Origin: Acidobacteria bacterium UBA7540
GTDB lineage: Bacteria > Acidobacteriota > Terriglobia > UBA7540
DNA length: 64,000 bases
Reading direction: 5' to 3'
Assembly (NCBI GenBank): GCA_002478145.1
Contig: DLMI01000129.1
Coordinates: 1 to 64,000, forward strand
Positions within the stretch are counted from its first letter, which is position 1; every line of letters begins with the position of its first letter. Shown here one piece after another: positions 17,963 to 27,308 of the stretch. The notes below the pieces were generated by a model. The model was not told where the DNA came from, ran no database searches, and saw only the letters and a list, made by a program, of their open reading frames with translations. A program made the position numbers and the translations under genes.

Positions 17963-20374
17963 ATGCCTGACCCGCCCCTCGTCTCGCATGTTGTCCACTT
18001 CGGGGTCTTCGAAGCTGACCTTCGCTCCGGAGAGCTGCGCAAGCACGGGCTCAAGGTCAAAATTCAGGAACAACCCTTTCGAGTTTTGGCCATGCTGCTG
18101 GAGCAGCCGGGCCAGATCGTCACGCGCGAGGAACTGCGCAAGAAGCTTTGGCCTACCGACACATTTGTGGACTTCGAGCACGGTCTGAACGCCGCCATCA
18201 ACAAGCTCCGCGCGGCGCTGGGCGATCCCGCAGACAACCCGCGTTGTGTAGAAACCTTGCATCGCCGGGGTTATCGCTTTATCGCGCCGTTGGATGGAAG
18301 GGCAAGGCAAGAACTGCCCCTGCCGACAGCCGGCCCGAGGGCGGTTCACGAATCGGCCCTACGAAGACAATGGGATGTCGCGGTGGTGGGCAGGAAACTC
18401 TGGAAGGTTCTTGTTCCCGCTGCCCTGATCGTTGTCGCTGGCACCATCGGGAGAACGTTGTACTTCCGCTCGCGCCAAGCCGCGACTCGCCTGACCGACA
18501 AAGACACCATTGTTCTTTCCGATTTCATCAACAAGACGGGCGATGAGGTATTCGACGACACGCTGAAGCAGGGACTCTCGGTACAGCTTGAGCAATCGCC
18601 CTTTCTCGCCCTAGTTTCCGACCGCAAGGTGAATGAGACGTTGAAGCTGATGGGCCGTCCCGCCGGTGACCGGTTGACGCCGGAGGTCACCCGCGAAGTC
18701 TGCGAGCGCACGGGCAGCACGACGATGCTGACCGGCTCGATTGCGGGGCTGGGCAGCCAGTACGCGATTGGCCTGAAGGCAGAGAACTGCGAGACGGGCG
18801 ACGTGCTGGCGGAAGCGCAGGAGCAGGCGGCGGGCAAGGAAGCGGTGCTCAAGGCTCTGGACGCCGCTGCGGTCAGTTTGCGCGGCAAGCTGGGCGAGTC
18901 GCTCAGCACGGTGCAGAAATACGCCACGCCGGTGGAGGAAGCGACCACGCCATCCCTGGAGGCGCTGAAAACCTACAGCCTGGGACTAAAGAGGTACTCT
19001 GCGAAAGGGGACATAGCCGCGCTGCCCTTCTTCCAACGGGCGGTGGACCTTGACCCGAATCTTGCCATGGCCTACGCCTTGATGTCGTCTGTCTACTGGG
19101 ACCTAAACGAAGTGGGGCCGGCGGCCGAAAATGCACGCAAGGCTTACGACCTGCGGGAGAAGGTGAGCGAACGGGAGCGGTTCTGGATCGAGGGGAACTA
19201 CTACCTCACCGCGACGAGAGAGCTGGAGAAGGCAGCACAGGTATACGAACTGTGGCAACAGACCTACCCGAGAGACCCCACGCCTTACAGGGGCCTGGGA
19301 CTTACTGCCATCGCCCTGGGAAACTTGGAAAAGGCATTGGAGGAATTTCGAGAGGCGATGCGCCTGGAGCCAAATGATGCGAACAACTATATCTGCCTCG
19401 GCTACGCCTACACGACCCTCAACCGGCTGGACGAGGCGGAGGCGGTGTACAAGCAGGCGGAGGAGCGCAAGCTGGAGGGCGAGTACCTACTCCTGAACCA
19501 CTACTTCGTGGCTTTTCTGAAGGGCAACGCGGCGCAGATGGCGCAGTTGGTCTCAGCCGCCATGGGCAAGCCGGGCGCGGAAGACATGCTGCTGGCCACG
19601 CAAGCGGACACGGAAGGTTGGTACGGCAAGCTGAAGAACGCGCACGAGCTGACCCGGCGGGCGATGGATTCAGCCCAGCACAACGACGCCAAAGAGAGTG
19701 CGGCAACCTATCAGGCAGGGGCAGCGCTGTGCGAGGTGGAATCGGGAAACCGGGAGCAGGCGCGTGCCGAAGCCAATGCGGCGTTGAAGCTGGCCCCAAA
19801 CCGCGATGTGCGGGCCATGGCGGCCCTGGCCCTGGCGCGGGCAGGGGATACGGCAGTGGCGGAGAAGCTGGCGGCTGAACTCGACAAGACCTTCCCGCTG
19901 GATACGCTGGTCCAAAGATATTGGCTGCCCACGATCCGGGCGGGCGTCGCCCTGGAACACAAAGACCTGAACCGGGCAATCGAACTATTGAAGGCGGCGA
20001 GCACGGTCGAACTTAGCGAACCAACGAACCTCGCGATGTCCCTGTGCCCAGTCTATTTGCGTGGAGAAGCCTATCTCATGCTCCACGACGGCAACGCAGC
20101 CGCAGCGGAATTTCAGAAATTCATTGACCACCGAGGACTCGTGGTGAACTTTCCCTGGGGTGCGCTGGCACGCCTCGGACTGGCGCGTGCCTACGCTGTA
20201 GAGGCGGGTTTATCCCGCCACGGCGAAAATGGCGGCATAAAGCCGCCGCTACAGCCGGATGCCCTCGCCAAAGCCCGCGCCGCCTATCAGGATTTTCTCG
20301 CCCTTTGGAAAGACGCCGACCCCGACATCCCCATCCTGAAGGAAGCCAAGGCGGAATACGCAAAGCTGAAATAA
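17963..20374 (+). CDS. Membrane CadC/ToxR-like winged-helix regulator with TPR domain
   Basis: 803 residues. The N-terminal OmpR-type winged helix (about residues 5-105) has [30 protein letters not shown] and the wing [18 protein letters not shown] single membrane segment near residues 145-162 follows, then a region related to FlgO/TolB-like adhesion domains ([20 protein letters not shown]), then TPR repeats ([20 protein letters not shown]). This is a one-component regulator: DNA binding in the cytoplasm, sensing or protein binding outside. Such proteins are abundant in acidobacteria. Residues 745-764 come from a palindromic repeat read in frame. It lies upstream of, and in the same direction as, the kinase gene. 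Confidence 0.92.
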   Translation: MPDPPLVSHVVHFGVFEADLRSGELRKHGLKVKIQEQPFRVLAMLLEQPGQIVTREELRKKLWPTDTFVDFEHGLNAAINKLRAALGDPADNPRCVETLHRRGYRFIAPLDGRARQELPLPTAGPRAVHESALRRQWDVAVVGRKLWKVLVPAALIVVAGTIGRTLYFRSRQAATRLTDKDTIVLSDFINKTGDEVFDDTLKQGLSVQLEQSPFLALVSDRKVNETLKLMGRPAGDRLTPEVTREVCERTGSTTMLTGSIAGLGSQYAIGLKAENCETGDVLAEAQEQAAGKEAVLKALDAAAVSLRGKLGESLSTVQKYATPVEEATTPSLEALKTYSLGLKRYSAKGDIAALPFFQRAVDLDPNLAMAYALMSSVYWDLNEVGPAAENARKAYDLREKVSERERFWIEGNYYLTATRELEKAAQVYELWQQTYPRDPTPYRGLGLTAIALGNLEKALEEFREAMRLEPNDANNYICLGYAYTTLNRLDEAEAVYKQAEERKLEGEYLLLNHYFVAFLKGNAAQMAQLVSAAMGKPGAEDMLLATQADTEGWYGKLKNAHELTRRAMDSAQHNDAKESAATYQAGAALCEVESGNREQARAEANAALKLAPNRDVRAMAALALARAGDTAVAEKLAAELDKTFPLDTLVQRYWLPTIRAGVALEHKDLNRAIELLKAASTVELSEPTNLAMSLCPVYLRGEAYLMLHDGNAAAAEFQKFIDHRGLVVNFPWGALARLGLARAYAVEAGLSRHGENGGIKPPLQPDALAKARAAYQDFLALWKDADPDIPILKEAKAEYAKLK
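20196..20254. repeat. GTAG..CTAC double hairpin inside the TPR gene
   Basis: CTGTAG and CTACAG ends enclose two hairpins, GGCGGGTTTATCCCGCC and GGCGGCATAAAGCCGCC. The unit is read in frame as part of the C-terminal region. It shares its architecture with 12162-12218 and 20806-20860. Confidence 0.85.
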
Positions 20375-20380
20375 TCCCGG

Positions 20381-20437
20381 CGCTCCGGCCCTCGCTTTCA
20401 GGACCTCCTGCGCCGCATGAATTTCCCGTCGTAGTTG
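20381..20437. repeat. Direct repeat copy 1, flanking the kinase gene
   Basis: Begins seven bases after the stop of the winged-helix/TPR gene and is about 80% identical to 23651-23708 beyond the kinase gene. The shared core is TGCGCCGCATGAA followed by TTCCCG. Confidence 0.8.
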
Positions 20438-20508
20438 CGTATTGTAGTTGCGCATTGACTTGCCCGTGGTTGCGGCCTAAGATGCACCTCGAAGGCGGTT
20501 CCCTCCCT

Positions 20509-23500
20509 ATGATCGGCACGACCGTCTCGCACTACCGCATCCTGGAGAAGCTGGGCGGCGGGGGCATGGGTGTGGTCTACAAGGCCCAAGACACCAAGCT
20601 CAAGCGCACCGTCGCCTTGAAATTCCTGCCTGAAGAACTCTCCAAGGACCGGGAAGCCCTGGAACGATTTCGGCGCGAAGCCCAGGCTGCCTCCGCGCTC
20701 AACCATCCCAACATCTGCACTATTCACGCTATTGAGGAGCACGAGGGCCAGCCCTTCATTGACATGGAATATCTGGAGGGGCAAACCCTGGAGCATTTGG
20801 TGGATGTAGGGGCGCGCGGCGCGCGCCCAACGGGGCAGGGCGAACGCCGTTCGCCCCTACCAATCGATACCCTGCTCGACTTGGCCATTCAGATTGCGGA
20901 TGCGCTGGACGCGGCCCACTCGAAGGGGATCATCCATCGGGACATCAAGCCAGCGAACATTTTCGTGATCCCGCGAGGCGGGACGGCCCAAGCGAAGGTC
21001 CTGGACTTTGGTTTGGCCAAGCTGGCGCGGGAAAAACGGGGGCTGGGTGCTAGGGGCTGGGGGCTGGGGAAAGAAGCCCTGCAAGAGGTGCCAACCGCGA
21101 CTTACGGAACCGTGGAGGAGCAATTAACCAGCCCGGGCGCGGTGATGGGAACGGTCGCCTACATGTCGCCGGAGCAGGCGCGTGGAGAAGAAGTCGACGC
21201 CCGCACAGACCTCTTCAGCTTCGGGGTGGTGCTCTACGAGATGGCGACAGGTCACCCGGCCTTTTCCGGGACAACTCCCGTGCTCATTTTTGATGCGATT
21301 CTGAACCGCCCGCCCACCTCGCCAGTGCGGCTGAATCCCGACTGTCCTGCCGAGTTGGAACGCATCATCAACAGGGCGCTGGAGAAACAGCGCTCAATGC
21401 GCTACCAGAGCGCCACCGACCTGCTAGCCGACCTCAAGCGTTTCCGGCAGCGGATCATTTCGCGTCCGTCAGCCGCCGGGGCCGTCGCTCAGTGGCTCCG
21501 AAAGCCGCAAGTGGCGATTCCGGCGCTTCTTGTTCTTCTCGTCCTGGCCGTCGGAGCAGGATGGTGGATTCATCGAAGTGCCCGGGTCCGCTGGGCCAGG
21601 GAAGAAGCTCTTCCGGAGATCGAGCGGCGTATTGGAAACAACGATGTTTGGCGGAATTTGACTGATGCGTACAGCCTTGCGGGGAAAGCGGAAGAATACA
21701 TTCCGCATGATCCCAAGCTGGCCGAACTCTTCTCAAAGTGTTCCTTGAACATCAACATCACGACTGAACCTTCCGGGGCAAAGATCTATATGAAGGAATA
21801 TAAGGCTCCAGATAGCGAATGGAAGTATCTGGGTGTCTCTCCGATCAAAAAGATCAGAGTGCCTGTCGGAATCTTCAGATGGAAACTGGAAAAGGATGGC
21901 TATGAGACAGTGATGGCAGCATCCTCGACCTGGGACATTGATAGAGAGGCGAAATTAAGTCCAGGTGATCTCCTAAGAGTACTGGACAAGAAAGGCAGCA
22001 TTCCGCCGGGCATGGTGCGGGTACCAGGAGCGGAAACCGAGGTGGGGAAATTGAGTGATTTCTTCATCGACAAGTATGAGGTAACCAACAAACAATACAA
22101 GGAATTCATCAACAGCGGTGGATACAGAAACAGGAAGTACTGGAAACAGAAATTCACGAAAGAAGGAAGGGAACTGCCTTGGGAACAGGCGGTCAAGGGA
22201 TTCATAGACCAAACGGGTCAACCGGGCCCTGCGACTTGGCAGGCGGGAGATTACCCGGAGGGGCAGGGTGATTATCCGGTATCAGGAATTAGCTGGTACG
22301 AGGCGGCAGCGTATGCGGAATTTGTCGGGAAGAACCTGCCAACTGCGTACCATTGGAATATGGCGAGGGGTGGATATACCACACTGATTCAGGTACCTCA
22401 ACTCGGAGGTTACGCCATATTCGCGCCCTTTAGTAACTTTAGAGGCAAAGGTCCCGTCCCGGCGGGGAGTCTTGCGGGAATAACGTCCTACGGCGCCTTT
22501 GACATGGCGGGGAATGTAAGAGAGTGGTGCTGGAACGAGACCCCGAAGGGAAGATTGATCAGGGGAGGCGCCTGGGACGACAACACCTATATGTTCAGTG
22601 CGTTGAGTCAAGCTCCGCCCATGGATCGTTCCGCCAGGAACGGGTTTCGGTGCGTTCTCTATCCTGATCTCGGGAAGATCCCCGCGTCAGCGTTTCAGAT
22701 GGCAAAATCAACGGGCGATCCGTTTTTCGGTGAAACAGTAGATTTTTACAAAAACAAACCGGTCCCGGATTCAATTTTCCAGATTTACAAGGAGCAGTTT
22801 TCCTACGACAAGACTGATTTGAAGGCCCGCGTGGAATCGAGGCAAGAAACCTCGGAGTGGATTCAAGAGAGAATAACCCTTGATGCCGCCTATGGCAGTG
22901 AACGGGTCATTGCCTATCTTTTTCTCCCCAAGAATACAGTGCCTCCCTATCAAACGGTCATCTATTTTCCCGGCTCTGCTTCCTGTTATCAAAAATCCAG
23001 CGAGCACCTCGAAAGTTATTATGAATTCCCGATGTTCCTTTCTTTTATCGTGAAAAACGGTCGGGCGGTCCTCTATCCTGTCTATAAAGGGACCTTCGAG
23101 CGCGGAAATGATAGGCTGGCTGCCCTCCTCGAGGGGGACGGGAGTTCTCATCAATACACCGAGTTGCTCATTCAAGATGTCAAAGATTTCAAAAGATGCG
23201 TCGACTATCTGGAGACCCGTCAGGATATCGACAGTAAAAAGCTCGCCTATTACGGAATGAGTTGGGGAGGGCAGCTAGGAGCGATCATCCCCGCCGTGGA
23301 GGAACGCCTCAAAGCCAGTGTGTTGTTGGCAGGAGGCTTCGGGCAACTTCCGCGCCCTGAAGCAAATCAATTCAACTATGTGACCCGAGTGAAGACGCCA
23401 ACCCTGATGTTAAACGGCAAATACGACACGCTTTTGCCACTCGAGACATCATCAAAGCCCATGTTTGAACTTTTGGGAACTCCGGCTCCCGACAAGCAGC

Positions 23501-23610
23501 AGAAAGTGTACGACACTGACCACATCCCCCCCAGAAATGAGTTCATCAAGGAAACTCTGGCCTGGCTCGACCGCTACCTCGGTCCAGTAGAGAAGAGTGC
23601 GGGGCCTTGA
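20509..23610 (+). CDS. Ser/Thr protein kinase fused to FGE-sulfatase-like and alpha/beta-hydrolase domains
   Basis: 1033 residues from the ATG at 20509 ([10 protein letters not shown], typical of this kinase family); an ATG at 20482 is possible. Kinase domain, residues 8-315: glycine loop [10 protein letters not shown], Lys38, HRDIKPAN with Asp145, DFG Asp166, and [14 protein letters not shown] membrane helix lies at 334-353, so the rest is outside the cytoplasm. A PEGA-like domain covers about 405-465, then a formylglycine-generating-enzyme-like domain (about 490-735, with [17 protein letters not shown] and RGGAWDD), then an alpha/beta-hydrolase (about 770-1030) with nucleophile motif [14 protein letters not shown] and DTDHIPP. 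Two repeat units are translated inside the kinase domain (residues about 100-118 and 177-188). Confidence 0.92.
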   Translation: MIGTTVSHYRILEKLGGGGMGVVYKAQDTKLKRTVALKFLPEELSKDREALERFRREAQAASALNHPNICTIHAIEEHEGQPFIDMEYLEGQTLEHLVDVGARGARPTGQGERRSPLPIDTLLDLAIQIADALDAAHSKGIIHRDIKPANIFVIPRGGTAQAKVLDFGLAKLAREKRGLGARGWGLGKEALQEVPTATYGTVEEQLTSPGAVMGTVAYMSPEQARGEEVDARTDLFSFGVVLYEMATGHPAFSGTTPVLIFDAILNRPPTSPVRLNPDCPAELERIINRALEKQRSMRYQSATDLLADLKRFRQRIISRPSAAGAVAQWLRKPQVAIPALLVLLVLAVGAGWWIHRSARVRWAREEALPEIERRIGNNDVWRNLTDAYSLAGKAEEYIPHDPKLAELFSKCSLNINITTEPSGAKIYMKEYKAPDSEWKYLGVSPIKKIRVPVGIFRWKLEKDGYETVMAASSTWDIDREAKLSPGDLLRVLDKKGSIPPGMVRVPGAETEVGKLSDFFIDKYEVTNKQYKEFINSGGYRNRKYWKQKFTKEGRELPWEQAVKGFIDQTGQPGPATWQAGDYPEGQGDYPVSGISWYEAAAYAEFVGKNLPTAYHWNMARGGYTTLIQVPQLGGYAIFAPFSNFRGKGPVPAGSLAGITSYGAFDMAGNVREWCWNETPKGRLIRGGAWDDNTYMFSALSQAPPMDRSARNGFRCVLYPDLGKIPASAFQMAKSTGDPFFGETVDFYKNKPVPDSIFQIYKEQFSYDKTDLKARVESRQETSEWIQERITLDAAYGSERVIAYLFLPKNTVPPYQTVIYFPGSASCYQKSSEHLESYYEFPMFLSFIVKNGRAVLYPVYKGTFERGNDRLAALLEGDGSSHQYTELLIQDVKDFKRCVDYLETRQDIDSKKLAYYGMSWGGQLGAIIPAVEERLKASVLLAGGFGQLPRPEANQFNYVTRVKTPTLMLNGKYDTLLPLETSSKPMFELLGTPAPDKQQKVYDTDHIPPRNEFIKETLAWLDRYLGPVEKSAGP
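20806..20860. repeat. GTAG..CTAC double hairpin inside the kinase gene
   Basis: GTAGGGGCG and CGCCCCTAC ends enclose two palindromes, GGCGCGCGGCGCGCGCC and GGGCGAACGCCGTTCGCCC. It is read in frame as [18 protein letters not shown], placed between the kinase N-lobe hinge and helix D, where a short loop is normal. Confidence 0.85.
21038..21072. repeat. Heptamer array inside the kinase gene
   Basis: Four GGGGGCT-type units and a diverged fifth with a 7-bp period, read as [13 protein letters not shown] between the DFG motif and the activation-loop Thr/Ser region. The GGGGACT array at 2599-2619 is of the same family. Confidence 0.8.
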
Positions 23611-23952
23611 TCGTCACTCCCCACGACCCAGGACATGTCGCGATTTCTGACGCTCCGACCCGTAGCTTTCAGGATTTGTTGCGCCGCATGAACTTCCCGC
23701 CGTAGTGCTACATATGCCTGAGTATGCGATTTCGGCGCGAGTTGAAACACTAGGGGGCACGCCAGAGAATCACTTGGTTACAGGCCATCTTCCAGTTGTT
23801 CCCTTGGCACGCGCCAGCGAAGCTGCAACCGCCACCTCAAGTCCAGGTAACGCCGCGTTTCGAAAGCAGGCTGATTACTGTTGATACGATCCCCTTCACC
23901 CCTCCATCGCCCGCGCGAATAGGTGAGCGCAGTTATGCAACCCGTGCTTGTA
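23611..23952. other. Gene-free stretch with two repeat copies
   Basis: Between the convergent kinase and MarR-hydrolase genes. It holds copy 2 of the kinase-flanking direct repeat (23651-23708) and most of copy 2 of the gene-end repeat (from 23900). No gene and no clear terminator with a T-tract was found. Confidence 0.65.
23651..23708. repeat. Direct repeat copy 2, flanking the kinase gene
   Basis: Starts 41 bases after the kinase stop and aligns with 20381-20437, so the kinase gene is bracketed by a direct repeat. This fits duplication or insertion of the kinase gene next to the winged-helix gene. Confidence 0.8.
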
Positions 23953-23974
23953 TCACTTCGCGAGCGTCACGGCG
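23900..23974. repeat. Copy 2 of the ~75-bp gene-end repeat
   Basis: Matches 15426-15501. Here it covers the last seven codons and the stop of the MarR-hydrolase gene and continues into its 3' flank. Confidence 0.85.
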
Positions 23975-25899
23975 GCAACTCCGAATCCGCCCAGCTTGAA
24001 GGTTGATCCCGCGATCGAGCTTGAGGCTGGCGGGTTCGAGCCGGTCGTCAGGTCGATCATTTCGATCTTCCCTCCCCCAGCCTCGGGCAGGCTGATCTCG
24101 AATTCTCGATCGCGCTTGTTCACCAGCAGCAGCTTTCGTTCTCCACTGGGACTCACAAACGCCTGCGCCATCACGTACCCCGAGTCGCTGGAAGCCTCCA
24201 CAATCTTGTCGCCGGGCCGGAAGTTGTCGAGGATTAACTTCAGGACCCAGTATCGCGGGTTGGGTTGAGCAGTGTCCCAATCAAGCATGGCGATGCTCGG
24301 CCACAATCCGGGACCACAGGGTATGCCCGATTCGCCGGCCGCATCGATTCCGAGCCGCGCCAGTCCCGCGAAAACATAAGCGTAGGTCGCCGCCGAGAGA
24401 CTCCAATAGGAGGGCCGGATGGGTTTGAAGACGTAATCGGGGCTCGTCTGCGACCAGTCGTCAGGAAGCATCGTTCCGATCTCATTGACCATGGTGCCCG
24501 TCTTCGGTGATAGCATCTTTCGGATGGTTTCAATGTAACCGACGATCTCCAGGAACTTGTCAGCTTGGTTGAAATACGTGAACTGTTGAGCTTCCGGAGG
24601 TTCGTCCGCGTTCGGCACGGCGTAGAAATGGCAGGAGATCATATCGAGTGGAATCCCAGGTTGGTGATGCTGGGGATTGAGAAAATAGGTAAGGTACTCC
24701 GGATGTCCGACGATATAGGAATGTGAGATGCCTACAAACTTCGTCTGCGGTGAGACTTTATGAATGGCTTGCACCACGGCGTCGTAAAGCTTGGTGTAGG
24801 TTTCGGCGCTAAACCCGTGCTCGAGGTCGGGTTCATTGAACACTTCCCAATAGTCCACCTTGTAGTGATGTCCTGATGGGTGCCATTTCCCCAGCTCATC
24901 CGTAAAGCCGCCTTTCACATGCCAGGCGACAAGGCGCTCAAAGTAATCGGCAACCTCGCGAAAAGTGGGATCGCGGAGCTCCGTACCCTGCCCGTAATGC
25001 CACGCTTCTTTCCTCGGATCCGCAGGGTAACGGACCGGTTCGGCCGTCTTGAACATCCATGCCGGGATGGTGGTGAAGTTCAGCACCACGGGATGCCCCT
25101 CGAGCGCTTTCATGACATCCTCGGTCACCGGATCGATGAGAGAGAAGTCCCATGACGTTGTGGTGGCAGTGGGGGGGTCCAGTTCTGCGACGCCGAGGTG
25201 GGGATAAACGTACCCCGCTCCTGTGTACCGCACATCGTCAGCACCAAGATCCCTGACCCTCTGAAGTATTTGATCGTGAAGCGGGGCGCCGCGCATCAAA
25301 GCTGGCGACGCGCCTACCAATAGAGTCGGCGTTGTCTGCGAAACACGGATGACCCGGTCCCAGTGAACCTGAACCTTGACGGGCTGTTCTCCCGCCCAAA
25401 TAGTGGAAATGCCGAAGAACAGAACGAGCACGAAAGCGGAGGTTACACGTGCAGCACTCAGGAGGCCCTGCAGGAGCCGAAGCCGTCGCTTTCCCAGATG
25501 TCCCAACTGCCGGCGGTGGAACTCCTCGATGGGCCCATCGAGTTCGGCGAGGATTCGCAAACCTTCGGGGGCGATCCGCACCGTGATTATGCGCCGGTCT
25601 TTGCTCTCGCGCGCCCGCACGATAAGGCCACGCTTTTCCAGGCGATCCAGCAGGCGAGTGATATCCGGGTCGTGGGTGATCATGCGCTCCGCCACCTCTC
25701 CGCAGCACAGGCCGCCGGGTGCGGCGCCGCGAAGAATCCGCAGCACGTTGTATTGGGTGCCGGAAAGCCCCGAGCGCTTAATCGCCTCCTCTGCGCCGCG
25801 CGCCAGGAGGTCCGCCGTCCGCTGGAGGCTGAGATACGCTTCCTGCTCCAGGCTGCGTGAAGCCCTGTGTGACTCGGTGGTGCTTTCTCTTTTTGCCAT
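23953..25899 (-). CDS. MarR regulator fused through a membrane segment to a GH39-like glycoside hydrolase
   Basis: 648 residues. Residues 15-148 are a full MarR winged helix: SGTQYNVLRILRGA, HDPDITRLLDRLEKRGLI and the wing SKDRRIITVRIAPEG. A hydrophobic segment at about 152-168 (SAFVLVLFFGISTIWA) looks like the signal peptide of an exported enzyme. The rest is a clan-A TIM barrel like GH39: the acid/base is probably Glu356 in WEVFNEP and the nucleophile Glu473 in MVNEIGT, with a C-terminal beta domain. Both halves look intact, and no start codon with a good ribosome site separates them. It may be a membrane one-component sensor or a recent fusion of two genes. The substrate is unknown; xylosides are typical of the family. 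Confidence 0.82.
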   Translation of the reverse strand: MAKRESTTESHRASRSLEQEAYLSLQRTADLLARGAEEAIKRSGLSGTQYNVLRILRGAAPGGLCCGEVAERMITHDPDITRLLDRLEKRGLIVRARESKDRRIITVRIAPEGLRILAELDGPIEEFHRRQLGHLGKRRLRLLQGLLSAARVTSAFVLVLFFGISTIWAGEQPVKVQVHWDRVIRVSQTTPTLLVGASPALMRGAPLHDQILQRVRDLGADDVRYTGAGYVYPHLGVAELDPPTATTTSWDFSLIDPVTEDVMKALEGHPVVLNFTTIPAWMFKTAEPVRYPADPRKEAWHYGQGTELRDPTFREVADYFERLVAWHVKGGFTDELGKWHPSGHHYKVDYWEVFNEPDLEHGFSAETYTKLYDAVVQAIHKVSPQTKFVGISHSYIVGHPEYLTYFLNPQHHQPGIPLDMISCHFYAVPNADEPPEAQQFTYFNQADKFLEIVGYIETIRKMLSPKTGTMVNEIGTMLPDDWSQTSPDYVFKPIRPSYWSLSAATYAYVFAGLARLGIDAAGESGIPCGPGLWPSIAMLDWDTAQPNPRYWVLKLILDNFRPGDKIVEASSDSGYVMAQAFVSPSGERKLLLVNKRDREFEISLPEAGGGKIEMIDLTTGSNPPASSSIAGSTFKLGGFGVAAVTLAK

Positions 25900-25905
25900 G
25901 CTTCA

Positions 25906-25934
25906 ACTATATGCGTTATAACAACTATTGTCAA
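25906..25934 (-). promoter_or_regulatory. Strong sigma-70-like promoter with internal palindrome, MarR-hydrolase gene
   Basis: On the minus strand, TTGACA (25929-25934) and TATAGT (25906-25911) are exactly 17 bases apart. GTTATAAC, a perfect palindrome, sits in the spacer and is a candidate site for MarR self-repression. The expected RNA start falls at or within a base or two of the ATG (25899), implying a leaderless mRNA. Confidence 0.65.
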
Positions 25935-25973
25935 GAGGAATAGTCAATCCCGTGAGTCTTGGTCTGGTCTACG

Positions 25974-26098
25974 CTTTTTCCGAGACTCCGCTCGGAAAAG
26001 GTGGCTGGCGCGAAGCGCTTTGGAGTGCGGCAGCTTGCTGCCGCTTTTGCGGCCCGAGCTTGCTCGAGCCGCTGCCGGAAGCAAGCTGCCGCACTCCA
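25974..26098. repeat. Palindromes downstream of mqnC
   Basis: A hairpin with TTTTCCGAG and CTCGGAAAA arms lies at about 25976-25999. A larger unit at 26021-26098 has perfect 18-base arms (26021-26038 and 26081-26098) around an imperfect inner hairpin. Both lie after the mqnC stop and before the MarR-hydrolase promoter, and could end mqnC transcription, though a T-tract is weak. Confidence 0.7.
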
Positions 26099-26136
26099 GA
26101 ACTCGCTGGGTGTTGCTCGCCAACGAAATCCCACAA

Positions 26137-27174
26137 TTAGTTCAGGAAGTACGTGCGGTAGAGGGTGTCCCGTTTGACGGGACGGAAACCTGCCTCCTCG
26201 ATGAGGCGGCGGAGCTGGTCCTCGCTGGAAGTGCGGCTGACGCCGGCGGCGCGAACCACGTTCTCCTCGATGAGGATGCTACCCACATCGTTGCCGCCGA
26301 AGCGCAGAGCAATCTGGCAGATCTTGTGGCCCGGGGTAAGCCACGAGGCCTGGACGTTGAGGATGTTGTCCAGATAGATGCGGGAGACGGCAAGCGTTTT
26401 CAGGTAATCGACGGCGCTGGCTTCCTCCTTTACGAAGTTGCCGAGCGAGGTGTTCTCGCGCTGGAAGAGCCAGGGGATGAAGGCCGTGAAGCCGCCGGTT
26501 TCCTCTTGCAGTTGGCGGATGCGCGCGAAGTGGTTAATGCGATGCTCGAGCCTTTCTCCGCAGCCGAACATCATGGTGGCGGTGGTGCGCATACCGAGCT
26601 GGTGCGCGGTGCGATGCACCAGGAGCCACTCCTCAGTGGTGCACTTCAGCCGCGCGATGCGCTGCCGCACCTCGTCGTCCAGGATTTCCGCCCCGCCGCC
26701 GGGGATGGAATCGAGGCCGGCATCCATGAGACGCATAATCGCGTCACGAACATTCATGCCGGAGACTTCGGCGATGTTCAGAATCTCCGGAGCGGAGAAG
26801 CAATGCAAATGAAGGACGGGGTAACGCTGCCGGATGCTGGAGAGTAGGTTCTCGTAATAATCGATCTTGAGGTCAGGGTGAAGGCCGCCTTGCATGAGGA
26901 TTCCCGTGCCACCCGTGGCGAGCGTTTCATCGATCTTCTCGAAGATCGACTCGAGCGGTTGGATGTATCCCTCAGGCGAGCCCACCGGCCGGTAGAAGGC
27001 GCAAAACGAGCAGTACTCCGTGCAAACATTGGTGTAGTTAATGTTGCGGTCAATGATGTACGTGACCACACCTTCAGGATGGAGCCGCTTGCGCACGGCG
27101 TCAGCCTCAAATCCGATGCCGAGCAAATCATCGGACTTCAGCATGTCGAGAGCTTGCGCAGGAGTTAAAGCCAT
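26137..27174 (-). CDS. mqnC: Cyclic dehypoxanthinyl futalosine synthase
   Basis: Radical-SAM enzyme of the futalosine route to menaquinone, 345 residues from the ATG of MALTPAQALDML; a longer frame adds 18 residues without support. The cluster motif CTEYCSFCAF (CxxxCxxC) is present, followed by GGTGILMQGGLHPDLKIDYY, SIPGGGAEILDDEVR and TTATMMFGCGE. The end carries the CofH/MqnC-type sequence GGNDVGSILIEENVVRAAG. mqnA lies just upstream on the same strand, which supports this assignment over CofH. The two genes are separated by 134 bases containing a palindromic repeat. Confidence 0.94.
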   Translation of the reverse strand: MALTPAQALDMLKSDDLLGIGFEADAVRKRLHPEGVVTYIIDRNINYTNVCTEYCSFCAFYRPVGSPEGYIQPLESIFEKIDETLATGGTGILMQGGLHPDLKIDYYENLLSSIRQRYPVLHLHCFSAPEILNIAEVSGMNVRDAIMRLMDAGLDSIPGGGAEILDDEVRQRIARLKCTTEEWLLVHRTAHQLGMRTTATMMFGCGERLEHRINHFARIRQLQEETGGFTAFIPWLFQRENTSLGNFVKEEASAVDYLKTLAVSRIYLDNILNVQASWLTPGHKICQIALRFGGNDVGSILIEENVVRAAGVSRTSSEDQLRRLIEEAGFRPVKRDTLYRTYFLN

Positions 27175-27245
27175 TGCCAAAGTCCCTCTCCGTCGGGTGA
27201 ATTTCCGCAGGGCTGGTGGAGTGACCAATAATTGGGTGGACGCTG

Positions 27246-27299
27246 TAGCGCCGCCGTCCCGGCGGCATTTGCCGGTCCCGCCGCGCGGAACCGGTGCTG
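27246..27299. repeat. GC-rich palindromic unit between mqnA and mqnC
   Basis: Begins GTAGCGCCGCCG and contains hairpins GCCGCCGTCCCGGCGGC and, further on, CCGG-flanked arms around a GC-rich loop. It resembles the GTAG..CTAC family but its right end has diverged (GTGCTGC). Confidence 0.6.
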
Positions 27300-27308
27300 C
27301 GCCGGACT

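Noticed and set aside
20305..20508. Upstream extension of the kinase gene
   Set aside because: The frame is open but overlaps the TPR gene and a flanking repeat; the conserved family N-terminus begins at 20509.
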